A stretch of DNA of 64,000 nucleotides. It comes from Ideonella_A sp963843805. Its GTDB lineage: Bacteria; Pseudomonadota; Gammaproteobacteria; Burkholderiales; Burkholderiaceae_C. The DNA lies in NCBI GenBank assembly GCA_963843805.1, contig CAWJLY010000009.1:930001-994000 (forward strand). The letters are read 5' to 3'. The notes below the pieces were generated by a model. The model was not told the origin of the DNA, ran no database searches, and worked only from the letters and a program-made list of their open reading frames with translations. Both the position numbers and the translations under genes were made by a program. Shown one piece after another: positions 43,272 to 53,897 of the stretch. Numbering within the stretch: the first letter of the stretch is position 1; each line of letters starts with the position of its first letter.

Positions 43272-44657
43272 AATTTCCGACCCTGAAAACGCTCACGCTG
43301 CGCATCTACCTCACGGTGGTGGCGGTGCTGCTGCTGTTTGCGGCGGTTTCGGGCTGGCTGTTCCAGCGCCACATGGACGACGAGCGGGTGCGCGCCGAGT
43401 CGATGGTGTCGGAGCGCATGGCAGCCTGGGGCGAACTGATCCAGCGCTCGCTGCCCGGCAGCGACGCGTCGCCAGCCGAGCAGACGGCGGCGCTCGATGA
43501 CTGGTCGCAGCGCTTGCGCCTGGCGATGGCGCTCGACGATGCGCAGGGGCGACGGATTGCCGAATCAGCGCTGTTCACGCGATTGGAAATGTGTCGGGTA
43601 GCCGACTTTCGCGATCAAGCTCGACGATGGCCGAACCTTGCGCATGATGCGCCCGCAGCGTCGACGCATCATGCGAAGGCGATGCGGCGAGGCCGTGGAT
43701 CGGCAATCGGACCCGGGGTGGTGACGGCGAGGGACCGCCGGGACGCCGCGGCGCGCCGACCGCCCGACGATTTCGGGTTGCTGCCGCGCGGCATCGGCTG
43801 GCTGGTGCTGCTGGTGGTGCTGTTCTTCGCGGTGGCCGGCGCAGCCTGGCCGGTTGCTCGCGCGTTGACCCGACGCCTGGCGGCGTTGAAGCTCGGTGTC
43901 GAGCGTTTCGGGTCGGGGCAGCTCAGCCATCGGGTCGAGGTGTCGGGGCAGGACGAAGTGGCTGCGGTGGCCAGCAGCTTCAACCAGGCCGCAGCGCGGA
44001 TCGAGGCGCTGGTGCGCTCGCACCAGAGCCTGCTGGCCAATGCCAGCCACGAGCTGCGTTCGCCGCTGGCGCGCATGAAGATGGCGATCGAGATGCTCGA
44101 CGATGCGCCGGTCGAGCAGCGCGTATGCGTTGAAGCACGAGATCGATACCAACATCGCCGAGCTCGATGCGCTGGTCGAAGAGGTGCTGCTGGCCAGCCG
44201 GCTCGATGCGTCGGCCGATACTGCCTGCGCATGTGCCGGTCGATCTGCTGGCGATCGGCCGCGACGAGGCGGCCCGTTTCAAGGCCGAGGTCGATGGCGA
44301 CGACGCGCGGGTGACGGCGATGAACGGCTGTTGCGGCGCGCGCTTGCGCAACCTGCTGGAAAACGCCAGGCGTTATGGCGGCGATCCGATCGGCGTGTTG
44401 CTTGCGTCGATCGGGTTCAGTCGGTCGAGATTCAGGTCTGCGACCACGGGCCGGGGGTTCCCGAGGCGTCGCGTGAGCGAATCTTCGAGGCCTTCTACCG
44501 GTTGCCGGGCCATGCCGAGCAGGCCGGCGGTGTCGGCCTCGGGCTCAGCCTGGTGCGGCAGATCGCGCAGCGCCATGGCGGATCGGTTCGCTGCGAGGCG
44601 CGTGCAGGCGGCGGCAGCTGCTTCGTCATTGCGCTGCCGAGGCGGGCCAACGCTGAT
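43268..44657 (+). CDS. Membrane sensor histidine kinase, CpxA/RstB-like (several frameshifts)
   Basis: A GTG at 43268 gives 'MKFPTLKTLTLRIYLTVVAV', an N-terminal span. A short periplasmic domain (~120 residues) and second span ('GWLVLLVVLFFAVAGAAWPV') precede HAMP and HisKA ('LLANASHELRSPLARMKMAI'). The HATPase domain follows in shifted frames: 'RNLLENARRYGGDPI', 'VCDHGPGVPEASRERIFEAF' and 'GVGLGLSLVRQIAQRHGGSV'. Breaks lie near 43600-43740, 44120, 44225 and 44400. The 3' end overlaps the convergent exporter gene slightly. It pairs with the upstream OmpR-type regulator and Spy-like protein. Confidence 0.82.
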
Positions 44658-46100
44658 CCGCTGCCGGAAGGCCCAGGCCATCAGCGCCGTCAGGCCGACT
44701 GCGGCCAGCGCCAGCCCGACGGTCGAGGCGATCCAGAATCCGCGCGCACCGTGCAGCGACGCCGGCAAACGTGTTGTCGGCGTCGAAGGCCAGCAGGTAA
44801 CCGCCGCCCAGGCCGACTCCCCACAGCGCGAAGACGAAGATGAACAGCGGGGCGGTGGCGATCCGCCAGGCACGCAGACACGAATGCCGCGACGCCTTGT
44901 GCGGCATCGGCGAAATGAAAGATCGCCACCCAGGCCAGCAGCGGCAGCGCCGCGGCGATGACGCGCGGGTTGTCGGTATACAGCTGCAGCACTGCTGGCG
45001 GCCGAAGAAGACCGCGGCGCCCATCAACGCCGCGATCGCCATGCCGATCTGCACGCCATGCCAGCCGATGCGGCGGGCGGCCGCGAGGTCGGCGGCACCG
45101 ATGCGCTGCGCGACCAGCGTGCCGGTGGCATTGCCAAGCGCCAGCGGCATCATGAACATCAGCGCCACCAGATTGGCGGCGATCTGGTGGCCGGCGACCG
45201 CGGCGGTGCCGAGCCGGGCGATGAACAAGGCCATGAAGCTGAAGCCGGTGACTTCGATCAGGATCGTCAGCCCCATCGGCACGCCGAGCCGGAGCTGGGC
45301 CAGCAGCGCGACCCGGTCGGGCCGATGCAGAGCGGGCCGCCCCTTCGCCAGTGGCGTCTCGAAGGCGGCGTAGAAACGAGTCGTTGCGCAGCAGCCAGAC
45401 GGCGGCCAGCAAGGTGCAGCCACATCGCGATCGCGGTGGCGATGCCGCAGCCGACGACACCGAGCGCCGGCAGGCCGATCGCCGGCACGCCGAAGACCAG
45501 CGCCGATCGACAGCGGAATCTTCAGCGCCAGGCCGCCGAGCTGCAGCGACATCACCGCCTTCGGCCGTCGACACCGCGGTGTTGAAGCCGCGGAACGCCG
45601 AAAACATCAACGACGCCGGCAGCGCAAATGCCAGTGCCAGCAGATAACCGCGCGCCTTGGCGGCCACCGCCGGCGTGGCCTGCGACAGGGCCAGAAACGG
45701 TTGCGGGAAGGCCAGCACCGTGCTGCCCAGCAGGCTCAGCGCCGAGGGCCAGCCAGACGGCCTGATGCAACTGATGGCCGGCGGCGACGATCTTGCGCGC
45801 GCCGAACAGCTGGCCGCTGATCGGCGCCACCGCAATCACCACGCCCATCAGGCCGATGAAGACGGTGATGTAGGCCGCCGCGCCGACCGCCAGCGCCGCC
45901 AGGTCGGCCGCCGATTGGCGCGCAACCAGCAGCGTATCGATGGTGCCGAAAGCAACCACCGAAATCTGGCCGATGAAAACCGGCCAGGCCAGCGGCGCGA
46001 TCTGCCGCGCGCTGGCGCGCCAGCTTGTCGCCGGCGCAGCTGTGACGATCGACGTCGCCCCGGCAGCGACCCCGCCGGGCTCGGCCGGTTGCGGGTTCAT
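44626..46100 (-). CDS. MATE-family multidrug/sodium exporter (many frameshifts)
   Basis: The ATG at 46100 abuts the TGA of the upstream DUF1289 gene (TGATG). The N-terminal part 'ARQIAPLAWPVFIGQISVV' and 'FGTIDTLLVARQSAADLAAL' is typical of NorM-type MATE transporters, with 'VAPISGQLFGARKIVAAGHQ'. Later segments in other frames include 'GYLLALAFALPASLMFSAFR', 'GVPMGLTILIEVTGFSFMAL', 'GHQIAANLVALMFMMPLALG' and 'GTLVAQRIGAADLAAARRIG'. Breaks lie near 45745, 45565, 45505, 45410, 44990, 44885 and 44750. The convergent 3' end overlaps the kinase gene. Confidence 0.85.
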
Positions 46101-46564
46101 CAGCGCTTGTCCGGCACGACGTCGGCGAACTGGTTCGGGTCGGGATGGTCGACGCCGCTGGCACGGCGCGCCCGCTCGGCATACCGGTTGAAACGCCAGG
46201 CCGTGCCTTCGCGCGTGATGCGCCGCCAGGTGGCGCGTTTTTCGGCCGGGCTCATCGACGGCCAGTGCTGCACTTCGTCGAAGCTGCGCCCGCAGCCCTT
46301 GCAGATGTCGTCGCCCTGGCTGGTCGAGCAGATCGCGATGCACGGCGCGTCGGGCGTCGACGCATACCAGGCCAGCCAGGCATCGAGTGCGCGCGACGGC
46401 ATCGTCTGCTCGTCGCATTCGGCCTCGCGGTAGTACACCATCAGCGCATAGACCTCGGCCAGCGCGCGCACTTCGGCGCACGCGGTGATGCCGTCGGGCG
46501 ACGGGTTGCGCTCGCGCCACCAGTTGATGGCCGACTCGATATCGGTGATGTGGATGGCCGCCAT
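46100..46564 (-). CDS. DUF3717-DUF1289 protein
   Basis: A 154-residue protein with two small domains. Residues 1-60 ('IHITDIESAINWWRERNPS', 'CAEVRALAEVYALMVYY') match DUF3717. Residues about 75-125 match DUF1289, with its Cys cluster in 'PCIAICSTSQGDDICKGCG' and 'WPSMSPAEKRATWRRI'. Both domains are uncharacterised; the four cysteines could bind a metal. It lies 16 bases after trpS and overlaps the exporter gene's start, so all three may share a transcript. An apparent longer frame joins it to trpS only because of a frameshift there. Confidence 0.85.
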   Translation of the reverse strand: MAAIHITDIESAINWWRERNPSPDGITACAEVRALAEVYALMVYYREAECDEQTMPSRALDAWLAWYASTPDAPCIAICSTSQGDDICKGCGRSFDEVQHWPSMSPAEKRATWRRITREGTAWRFNRYAERARRASGVDHPDPNQFADVVPDKR

Positions 46565-46580
46565 CAGACAGCCGGACGCG

Positions 46581-47898
46581 TCAGCCCGCCTGCGCCGCGA
46601 CCAGCGCCGCCAGCGCCGCCTGCGAGCGCCGGCGCGATCACCGTGCGGCGGCGCCTTCACCGGTGCCTCGTCCAGCGCCGCCATGCCTTCGGTCTTCAGC
46701 CGCTTGACCCAGGCGCCGGCGGCGCGGCCGTCGGCCAGGCCATCACTTTGCAGCAGCAGTTCGCCGTCGGCGGCAACCAGCTTGAAATAGAAGCGGCCGT
46801 CGCTTTCGCGGTATTGCTTGAAGCTCGGCGATGCGCCGCGGCGCTTGCGTCTGCAACGGCGGCCGACTGGCGGCAGCGCGGCGCGCATCGGCCGCAGGCC
46901 GACGGCGCGACGCAGGCTTTCGAGGAAGGGCTTGGCCACCGCGCGCGCCTTGCCGGCGCCGGCCTGCAGGACCTCCTCGATCTGCTCGGGATGCGCCATC
47001 AGCGTCGCGTAGTGGTCGCGCATCGGGCCGATCTGCTCCTCGATCACGTCGACCAGTTGCTGCTTCGCCGCGCCCCAGCCGAGGCCGCCACGCAGGTCGG
47101 CGCGGAACTGCTGGCGCTGCGCCTGCGTCGGCAAAGGCATCGTAGATCGCGACCAGCGCCGTGCCTTCGGGCTCCTTGGCCTCGCCGGGCAGCCGCGAAT
47201 CGGTGACGATCCGCGCGACCGCGTCCTTCAGCGCCGCGTGCGCCGCCTTCGAACAGCGGGATGATGTTGTCGTAGCTCTTCGACATCTTGCGGCCGTCCA
47301 GGCCCGGCAGCAACGCGACCGACTCCTCGATGTCGGCCTGCGGCAGCACGAACAGGTCGTGGCCCTGGCCGAACAGGTGGTTGAAGCGTTGCGCGACGTC
47401 GCGTGCCATTTCGATATGCTGCGCCTGGTCGCGGCCGACCGGAACCCGGTGCGCGTTGAACAGCAGGATGTCGGCCGCCATCAGGATCGGATAGCTGTAC
47501 AGGCCCATCGTGATGCCGGCGTCGGGATCTTCGCCGGCCTCCAGGTTGGCGTCGAGCGCGGCCTTGTAGGCGTGGGCGCGGTTCATCTGGCCCTTGGCGG
47601 TGACGCAGGTCAGCAGCCAGGTCAGCTCGGGCGTCTCCGGAATATCGCTCTGGCGGTAGAAGCACACGCGCTGCGGATCGAGCCCGGCGGCCAGCCAGGT
47701 GGCCGCGATCTCCAGCCGCGAGCGCTCGATGCGCTGCGGGTCGTCGCACTTGATCAGCGCGTGGTAGTCGGCGAGGAAGAAGAAGCTCTGCACACCGTCT
47801 TCGCGGCTGGCCGCAATCGCCGGGCGGATCGCGCCGACATAGTTGCCGAGATGGGGCGTGCCGGAAGTGGTGATGCCGGTCAGGACGCGTTGTTTCAT
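46581..47898 (-). CDS. trpS: Tryptophanyl-tRNA synthetase with C-terminal extension (several frameshifts)
   Basis: The ATG at 47898 opens a class I synthetase with the HIGH-type 'TSGTPHLGNYVGAIRPAIA', 'GLYSYPILMAADILLFNAH' and KMSKS motif 'DGRKMSKSYDNIIPLF'. After about 47250 the frame changes; 'FRADLRGGLGWGAAKQQLVD' and 'GKARAVAKPFLESLRRAVGL' continue the enzyme in another frame. A ~100-residue extension follows with a DUF1508-like motif ('SFKQYRESDGRFYFKLV'), ending 'AALAALVAAQAG' at the TGA at 46581-46583. Such extensions are known in Burkholderiales TrpS. Breaks near 47250, 47140 and 46635 are certainly artefacts in an essential gene. Confidence 0.92.
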
Positions 47899-48072
47899 GG
47901 AGTGCTCGTCACGGTGGAGGGGCGGGAAGCGGCGCCAGCTGACTTCGGTCGCAGGGCATTCGGCATCGAGTCGGCGGATTTTAGGCGCGCGAGGTCGGTG
48001 AACACCCGAGGTGCGGGATCCGACGGGCCACATCGACCGGGCACGATCGCCCTTGCCATACACTGCGCGCCG

Positions 48073-48703
48073 ATGAAACGAATCGTGATCCTGATCTCGG
48101 GCCGAGGCTCGAACATGGTGGCGGTGGCCGATGCGTGCGCGCGCGAGCGCTGGCACGCGACCGATCGTGCGCGGTGATCAGCAGCCGGCCCGATGCGCCG
48201 GGCTCGCCGCCGCCGCCGAGCGCGGCCTGCGAAATCGGCGTCGTCGACCACCGCCGACATGCCGACCGCGAATCGTTCGACGCCGCGCTGGCCGCCGAGA
48301 TCGACCGCCATGCTCCCGATCTGCTGGTGCTGGCCGGCTTCATGCGGATCCTGACGCCGCAGTTCGTCGCATCGCTACGGCGGGCGAATCGTCAATATCC
48401 ATCCGTCGCTGCTGCCGGCATTCGCCGGCCTGCATACGCATCGCCGCGCGCTGCGAGGCCGGCTGCAAGCTGGCCGGCGCGACAGTGCATTTCGTGACGC
48501 CCGAACTCGACCACGGCCCGATCATCGCGCAGGCCATGGTGCCGGTGCTGGCCGGCGACGACGAAGACAGCCTCGCCGCAGCGGGTGCTGCAGCGCGAGC
48601 ACCAGATGCTGCCGCGCGCGGTGCGCTGGCTGGTCGACGACGAATTGACCGATCGCCGACGGCATCGTCAGCCACCGCAGCGGCGCAATCGCAGTTGTTC
48701 TGA
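48073..48703 (+). CDS. purN: Phosphoribosylglycinamide formyltransferase PurN (several frameshifts)
   Basis: The ATG at 48073 gives 'MKRIVILISGRGSNMVAVAD', the GART N-terminus. Later segments lie in different frames: 'CAVISSRPDAPG' (48.17 kb), 'FDAALAAEIDRHAPDLLVLA' and 'GFMRILTPQFV' (48.27-48.37 kb), then 'VNIHPSLLPAFAGLHTHRRA' spanning further breaks and 'CKLAGATVHFVTPELDHGPI' (48.46-48.53 kb). The catalytic 'HPSLLP' and Asp in 'PELDHGP' are readable. The end at 48703 is approximate. It catalyses the third step of purine synthesis. It is divergent from trpS. Confidence 0.87.
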
Positions 48704-48764
48704 GATTCGCGGCGCCAGCGGCGCGGGACCCTGTCGGGCGGGGCGGCGCGGATAATCGGCGCCG

Positions 48765-50040
48765 ATGCATCCGAACGCCTTGCTCGAACTGACAACCGAA
48801 CTGCTCCACCAGGTGATGCAGTTCACCGCGCCGGCCGACAGGGTGGTCTCCGACTTTTTCCGCCAGCATCGCGACCTCGGCGCGCGCGAGCGCCATACGC
48901 TGGCCGAAACGACCTATACCGTGCTGCGCAAGCGGCTGCTGTTCCAGCACCTGGCGCAATCGGGCCGGGGCGAGATCGAGCGCCGCCTGGCGCTGCTCGG
49001 CTGGCAGGGCAACGACGCCTTCCTGCGCGCCGCGCTGAACGAGACCGAACAGCAGTGGCTGGCCAAGGTCGGCCCGATCGACCCGGCCAGCCTGCCCGAG
49101 AAGCTGCGCCACAACCTGCCCGATTGGCTGGCCGACGCGCTGCACGAACGAACTCGGCGACGAATTCTGGCCGCTGGTCGACAGCCTGAACCAGCGGCGC
49201 GGCGCTCGATCTGCGCGTCAATGCCGCTGAAGGCCAAGCGCGAGGACGCGCAGGCGACGCTGGCCGCGGCCGGCATCGACGCGCGGCCGACGCCGCATTC
49301 GCCGTGGGGCCTGCGCATCGACGGCAAGCCGGCGCTGAGCAAGTTGCCGCTGTTCATCGACGGCGCGATCGAGGTGCAGGACGAAGGCAGCCAGTTGCTG
49401 GCCCTGCTGACCGACGCCAAGCGCGGCGAGATGGTGGTCGATTTCTGCGCCGGCGCCGGCGGCAAGACGCTGGCGCTCGGTGCGGCGATGCGCAATACCG
49501 GGCGCCTTTACGCCTTCGATACCTCGGGCCATCGGCTGGCGGCGATGAAGCCGCGGCTGGCGCGCAGCGGCCTGTCGAACGTGCATCCGGTGCAGATCGC
49601 CCACGAGCGCGACGACCGCATCAAGCGGCTGGCCGGCAAGATCGACCGCGTGCTGGTCGATGCGCCGTGCTCGGGGCTGGGCACGCTGCGCCGCAATCCG
49701 GACCTCAAATGGCGCCAGTCGCCGCAATCGGTGGCCGAGATGGCGGTCAAGCAGCGGCGATCCTGGCCAGCGCGGCGCGGCTGCTGAAGCCGGGCGGCCG
49801 GCTGGTCTATGCCACCTGCAGCCTGCTGCCGGACGAGAACGAGGCCATCGCGGCGGCGTTCGAGGCGCGGTTGCGCGAGACCGCGTGCCGCGTCGTTCAC
49901 CGCGCTGCCGGCCGACCGAGGTGCTCGGCCGGGCGCATGTGCGCGACGCCGCAGCGCTGGTGCGCGGCCCGTATCTGCGGCTGTGGCCGCATCGCCACGG
50001 CACCGACGGCTTTTTTGCTGCGGTCTGGCAGCGCGATTGA
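48765..50040 (+). CDS. RsmB/NOP-family RNA (cytosine-5) methyltransferase (several frameshifts)
   Basis: From the ATG at 48765 the N-terminal NusB-like helical part runs clean for ~125 residues. A break near 49150 is followed by 'LPLFIDGAIEVQDEGSQLLA', the SAM-binding 'VVDFCAGAGGKTLALGA', and catalytic 'VDAPCSGLGTLRRNPDLKW'. After another break near 49755 come 'LVYATCSLLPDENEAIAAAF' with the catalytic Cys, and finally 'RLWPHRHGTDGFFAAVWQRD' ending at 50040. Both Cys residues of the m5C methyltransferase class are present. The exact rRNA or tRNA target is unknown. It follows purN by about 60 bases. Confidence 0.88.
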
Positions 50041-50072
50041 CGTCGCGCTCAAGGCGCAGCCGAAGTCAAGTT

Positions 50073-50089
50073 TTGTTGCAGTGCAACAA
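50073..50089. promoter_or_regulatory. 8-1-8 palindrome upstream of the desaturase gene
   Basis: TTGTTGCAGTGCAACAA is a perfect 8-1-8 inverted repeat, 111 bases before the desaturase start, followed by a T-run. It has the shape of a dimeric-regulator operator. It resembles TGC-N-GCA palindromes bound by regulators of lipid or polyester metabolism such as PhaR, but that is a guess from shape. A minor alternative is a weak terminator for the upstream methyltransferase gene. Confidence 0.45.
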
Positions 50090-50199
50090 TTTTTCGCCAA
50101 AGCCCCTCTATTTCGGAGGATTTGCGCGGGGTCGCACCTTACAATGCGGGGTTGGCCGAGATTCGGCCGACACTCTGAGTCCACATTGGAAGCGACTTG

Positions 50200-51436
50200 A
50201 TGACGACTGTGACGATGCTGTGGGATGCCCTGGTCAACTGGCTGGCCAACGGTTTGCTCGATGCCAGCTGGTGGCAGGTCGCTGCTCGCCGCAGCCGTGA
50301 TGACCCACATCACCATCGCCGCAGTGACGATCTTCCTGCACCGCGCGCAGGCGCATCGTTCGCTCGAACTGCATGCGATACCGGCGCATTTCTTCCGCTT
50401 CTGGCTGTGGCTGACCACCGGCATGGTGACCAAGGAATGGGTCGCGATCCACCGCAAGCACCACGCCAAGTGCGAAACCGACGAAGACCCGCACAGCCCG
50501 GTTGCCAAAGGCATCAAGACCGTGCTGCTGACCGGCAGCGAGCTGTATCGCTCGGAAGCGAAGAATCAGGAGACGATCAGCAAATTCGGCCACAACACGC
50601 CCGACGACTGGATCGAGCGCAACCTGTACACCCGCTACAGCTGGCAGGGCGTGGGCGTGATGCTGCTGATCGACATTTCGCTTGTTCGGCGCGATCGGCG
50701 TGACCGTCTGGGCGGTCCAGATGTTGTGGATTCCGATCACCGCCGCCGGCATCATCAATGGCATCGGCCACTGGTGGGGCTACCGCAATTTCGAAGCGGC
50801 CGACGCGTCGACCAACATCTCGCCGTGGGGCATCATCATCGGCGGTGAAGAGTTGCACAACAATCACCACACCTACCCGACGTCGGCCAAGCTGTCGGTC
50901 AAGCCGCACGAGTTCGATATCGGCTGGGCCTATATCCGCTGCCTCGAGATCGTCGGGCTGGCAAAGGTTCGCAAGACCCCGCCGATGCTGCGCCTGGGTG
51001 CCGTGAAAACGTGTCGCCGACGGCCACACGCTCGAGGCGATCATCGCCAACCGCTACGAAGTGATGGCCCGTTATGCCGGCAATCTGCGTCGCGCCTGCC
51101 GCGCCGAGATCGCCAAGCTGAAGGCCGAAGGCACGTGCTGCGAGCCATGCCAAGCTGTCGAACCTGAAGCTGGCCAAGCGCTGGTTGCATCGCGACGAAG
51201 ACAAGATCCCGCATGCCGCGCGCGCCCATGTGGCGGCAGCGGTCGAACACAACCCGCGCCTGGCCAAGCTGATCTCGATGCGCGAGGAGCTGCGCTCGCT
51301 GTGGACGCGCACCAATGTGTCGGCCGAGCAACTCGTGCTCGATCTGCAGGCCTGGTGCAAACGCGCCGAGGACAGCGGCATTGCCGCGTTGCAGGAGTTC
51401 GCGCTGAAGCTGCGCTCGGCGCACCAGCACGCCTGA
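50200..51436 (+). CDS. Membrane fatty acid (acyl-CoA/acyl-lipid) desaturase (several frameshifts)
   Basis: The ATG at 50200 gives 'MTTVTMLWDALVNWLANGLL'. All three His boxes of the Delta-9-type desaturase family are readable: 'FLHRAQAHRSLELH', 'AIHRKHHAKCETDEDPHSP' and 'EELHNNHHTYPTSAK'. Coding moves between frames near 50285, 50685, 51010 and 51145, ending with a helical tail 'RDEDKIPHAARAHVAAAVEH' and stop at 51436. The enzyme introduces a double bond into membrane fatty acyl chains using a di-iron site. A palindromic operator lies upstream and a strong terminator follows. Confidence 0.88.
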
Positions 51437-51496
51437 CGAAGGTCGACCGACCAGGCCTCTGCGCGCTGCCCACTGCAGCGTGCCGACGCCAAAACC

Positions 51497-51532
51497 AGCG
51501 GAAGGCCCGGCTCGGGCGCTTCCGCTTTTTTT
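51497..51532 (+). terminator. Rho-independent terminator of the desaturase gene
   Basis: The stem AGCGGAAG pairs with CTTCCGCT, extended by GCCCG/CGGGC around a GCT loop with one bulged G, followed directly by seven T residues. This is the clearest intrinsic terminator in the window, 60 bases after the desaturase stop. Confidence 0.92.
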
Positions 51533-51585
51533 CGTCTGCCAGAATCGACGTCGGCGCATCGTCTGCATGCGCGCAAGGAGTTCTG

Positions 51586-53316
51586 ATGGCTTTCGATGCT
51601 TCGCAGCGCTTGCACCTTGCGCATTGGCCGGCCCGGCTGCCTCGCGAACTGGTGATTCCGGCGACCACCCTGTGGTTCAACCTGGAGGTCTCGGCGCGGC
51701 GTTATCCCGACAAGGCGCTGTATATCTTCTTCGGTCGACCGATCAGCTTTTCGCAGGTGCTGGATCAAGCCGAGCGACTGGCCGGCTGGCTGCAGGCCAA
51801 GGGTGTCGCCAAAGGCGACCGGATCGGGCTGTACATGCAGAACTGCCCGCAATACGCGATTGCCTATTACGCCATCCTGCGTGCCGATGCGGTGGTCGTT
51901 CCGATCAATCCGATGAACCGCGCCGATGAGTTGGGCCACTACATCAGTGACCCGCAAACCAAGGCGATGATCTGCAGCGCCGAACTGGCCGGCTTGCGTG
52001 GTCGCTGCAAACGCCGAGTTGCCAGCCGACGAGCGGTTGCAGCAACTGCTGGTGACGCGGTACAGCGAGGCGATGAGTGATGCCGCGTTGATCGATCCGC
52101 AGGATGCGCCGACGCCGGCTCTCGATCAATGGCTGCGCGCTGACCCCGACCTGCCGGACGCCGCTGCCGGACTGCCTTGCACACGCTGGGCCGATGCGCT
52201 TGCTGCCGGCCATCGGCCCGGGCCGCATACCGCGCAGCCGGACGATCTGGCGATCCTGCCTTACACCTCGGGCACAACCGGTTTGCCCAAGGGCTGCATG
52301 CACAGCCACCGCACCCTGATGCCCAACGTCGTCGGCGCCGCATTGTGGAGCTTTGCCAGCGCCGAGTCGGTCAGCCTGGGCGTGGTGCCGATGTTCCACA
52401 TCACCGGCATGATGTACGGCCTGCACTCGCCGATCATGAACGGCAGCACCGTCGTGCTGATGCCGCGCTGGGATCGGGAATTGGCCGGCCGGCTGATCTC
52501 GCGCTACCGGGTCAGCCATTTCACCTGCATCCCGACGATGATCATCGACCTGTTCGGCAGCCCGAATTACGCATCGTTCGATCTGTCGCAGCCTGCGCTA
52601 CATGAGCGGCGGCGGCGCGGCGATGCCGAAAGCCGTTGCCGAGCGGCTGCAGCAGGAATTCGGTATCACTTTCGCCGAAGGCTACGGCCTGACCGAGACG
52701 GCCGCGCCGTCGCATGCCAATCCACCCGAGCGGGCCAAGCTGCAGTGCCTGGGCATGCCGATCTTCGGGGTCGATTCGCGGATCGTCGATCCGCTGTCGC
52801 TGGAGGAGTTGCCGGCCGGCGAGGTCGGCGAAATCATGACCGCCGGGCCGATGGTCTTCAAGGGCTACTGGCGACATCCGCAGGCGACGCAAGCGGCGTT
52901 CATCGAACTGGACGGCAAGCGGTTCTTCCGCACCGGCGACCTCGGCCGGATCGACGAGGAAGGCTATTTCTTCATCACCGATCGGCTGAAGCGGATGATC
53001 AATGCCAGCGGCTACAAGGTCTGGCCAGCCGAGGTCGAGATGCTGCTGTACAAGAACCCCGCGGTCCAGGAAGCCTGCATCATCGCAGCCAAGGACGCCT
53101 ATCGCGGCGAGACGGTCAAGGCCATGATCGTGCTGCGCGCCGCCGCGGTCGGGTACGACCAGCGCGCAGGACATCATCGACTGGTCACGCGAGCACATGG
53201 CGGCATACAAGGTGCCGACGCAGGTCGAATTCGTCGACGCGTTGCCGAAGTCTGGCTCGGGCAAGGTGATGTGGCGGGTGCTGCAGGAGCAGCAGAATCG
53301 CTCGGAAATGGTTTGA
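51586..53316 (+). CDS. Long-chain fatty acid-CoA ligase-like AMP-forming enzyme (three or more frameshifts)
   Basis: AAGGAG at 51575-51580 precedes the ATG at 51586. The adenylate-forming motifs appear in order though in different frames: P-loop 'LPYTSGTTGLPKGCMHSHRT' (52.26 kb), 'EGYGLTETAAPSHA' (52.68 kb), 'RTGDLGRIDEEGYFFITDR' and 'KRMINASGYKVWPAEVE' (52.93-53.04 kb), and the catalytic Lys in 'LPKSGSGKVMWR' near the end. Breaks lie near 52005, 52600 and 53145. It activates a carboxylic acid, probably a fatty acid given the desaturase upstream. The TGA is at 53314-53316. Confidence 0.88.
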
Positions 53317-53412
53317 CTACCATCGGGTGCGTCATCCATCGCTGACCAGGGATATCGGTTGATGCCTGCACGTCGTCCGTGCAGTGCTCAACTCAACCGA
53401 CCGCTGGGCGAC

Positions 53413-53722
53413 TCACATGCCGCCGATGAAACTGTTGCTGCTGCTCCAGCGGGCGTATCCGATATTGCTGCGCGTCGCATCAACCGCTTCAGCCTGGACT
53501 TCGGCCCGGCTGGCAGTACTGCTGGCGGGTGCGGCAAAACGCGGATAGGCGTCGTCGGAACGGAGTTGATCGGCACGCGACAACCGTTCGGCCTGTGTCT
53601 GGACAGCTTGACGGCTCTGGCCCGTGGTCATCGGGCACCGGGGTGCGCGTGGCTTCTACTGCAAAGCTCAGCGACGAGGCGGAAAGGGCAAGCGCTGCAA
53701 CTGCAAAACGGATGGTTGTCAT
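53413..53722 (-). CDS. Small exported protein, DUF4148-like (one frameshift)
   Basis: GGAG precedes an ATG at 53722 opening a signal peptide ('MTTIRFAVAALALSASSLSF', cleaved near 'AVEA'). After 'TRTPVPDDHG' (about 53625) the natural continuation is in another frame: 'QSRQAVQTQAERLSRAD' and 'STASRAEVQAEAVDATRS', ending 'NSFIGGM' at 53413. The 'SRAEVQAE' repeat with Ala/Arg-rich helices is typical of short DUF4148 proteins common in Burkholderiales. No function is known. Confidence 0.6.
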
Positions 53723-53897
53723 GTCAATCTCCAAGTGAACGGTTGGTTGATTGCCACGAGATCGCCCAAAGCATGTGGGGTCCCGAAGCATGTCGACCGT
53801 TTCTTGAAGATTCAGTCGGCACGCCAATACTTACGCTTGACATGCCGGACCGGATGCACTGAAAGGTAATTTGTTATACCGATCAGTATTTAACCAA

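Noticed and set aside
46100..47140. Apparent 346-residue fusion of the TrpS C-terminus with the DUF1289 protein
   Set aside because: The trpS stop (46581-46583) is visible in the proper frame and the DUF3717-DUF1289 gene has its own start; the joined frame results from a frameshift.
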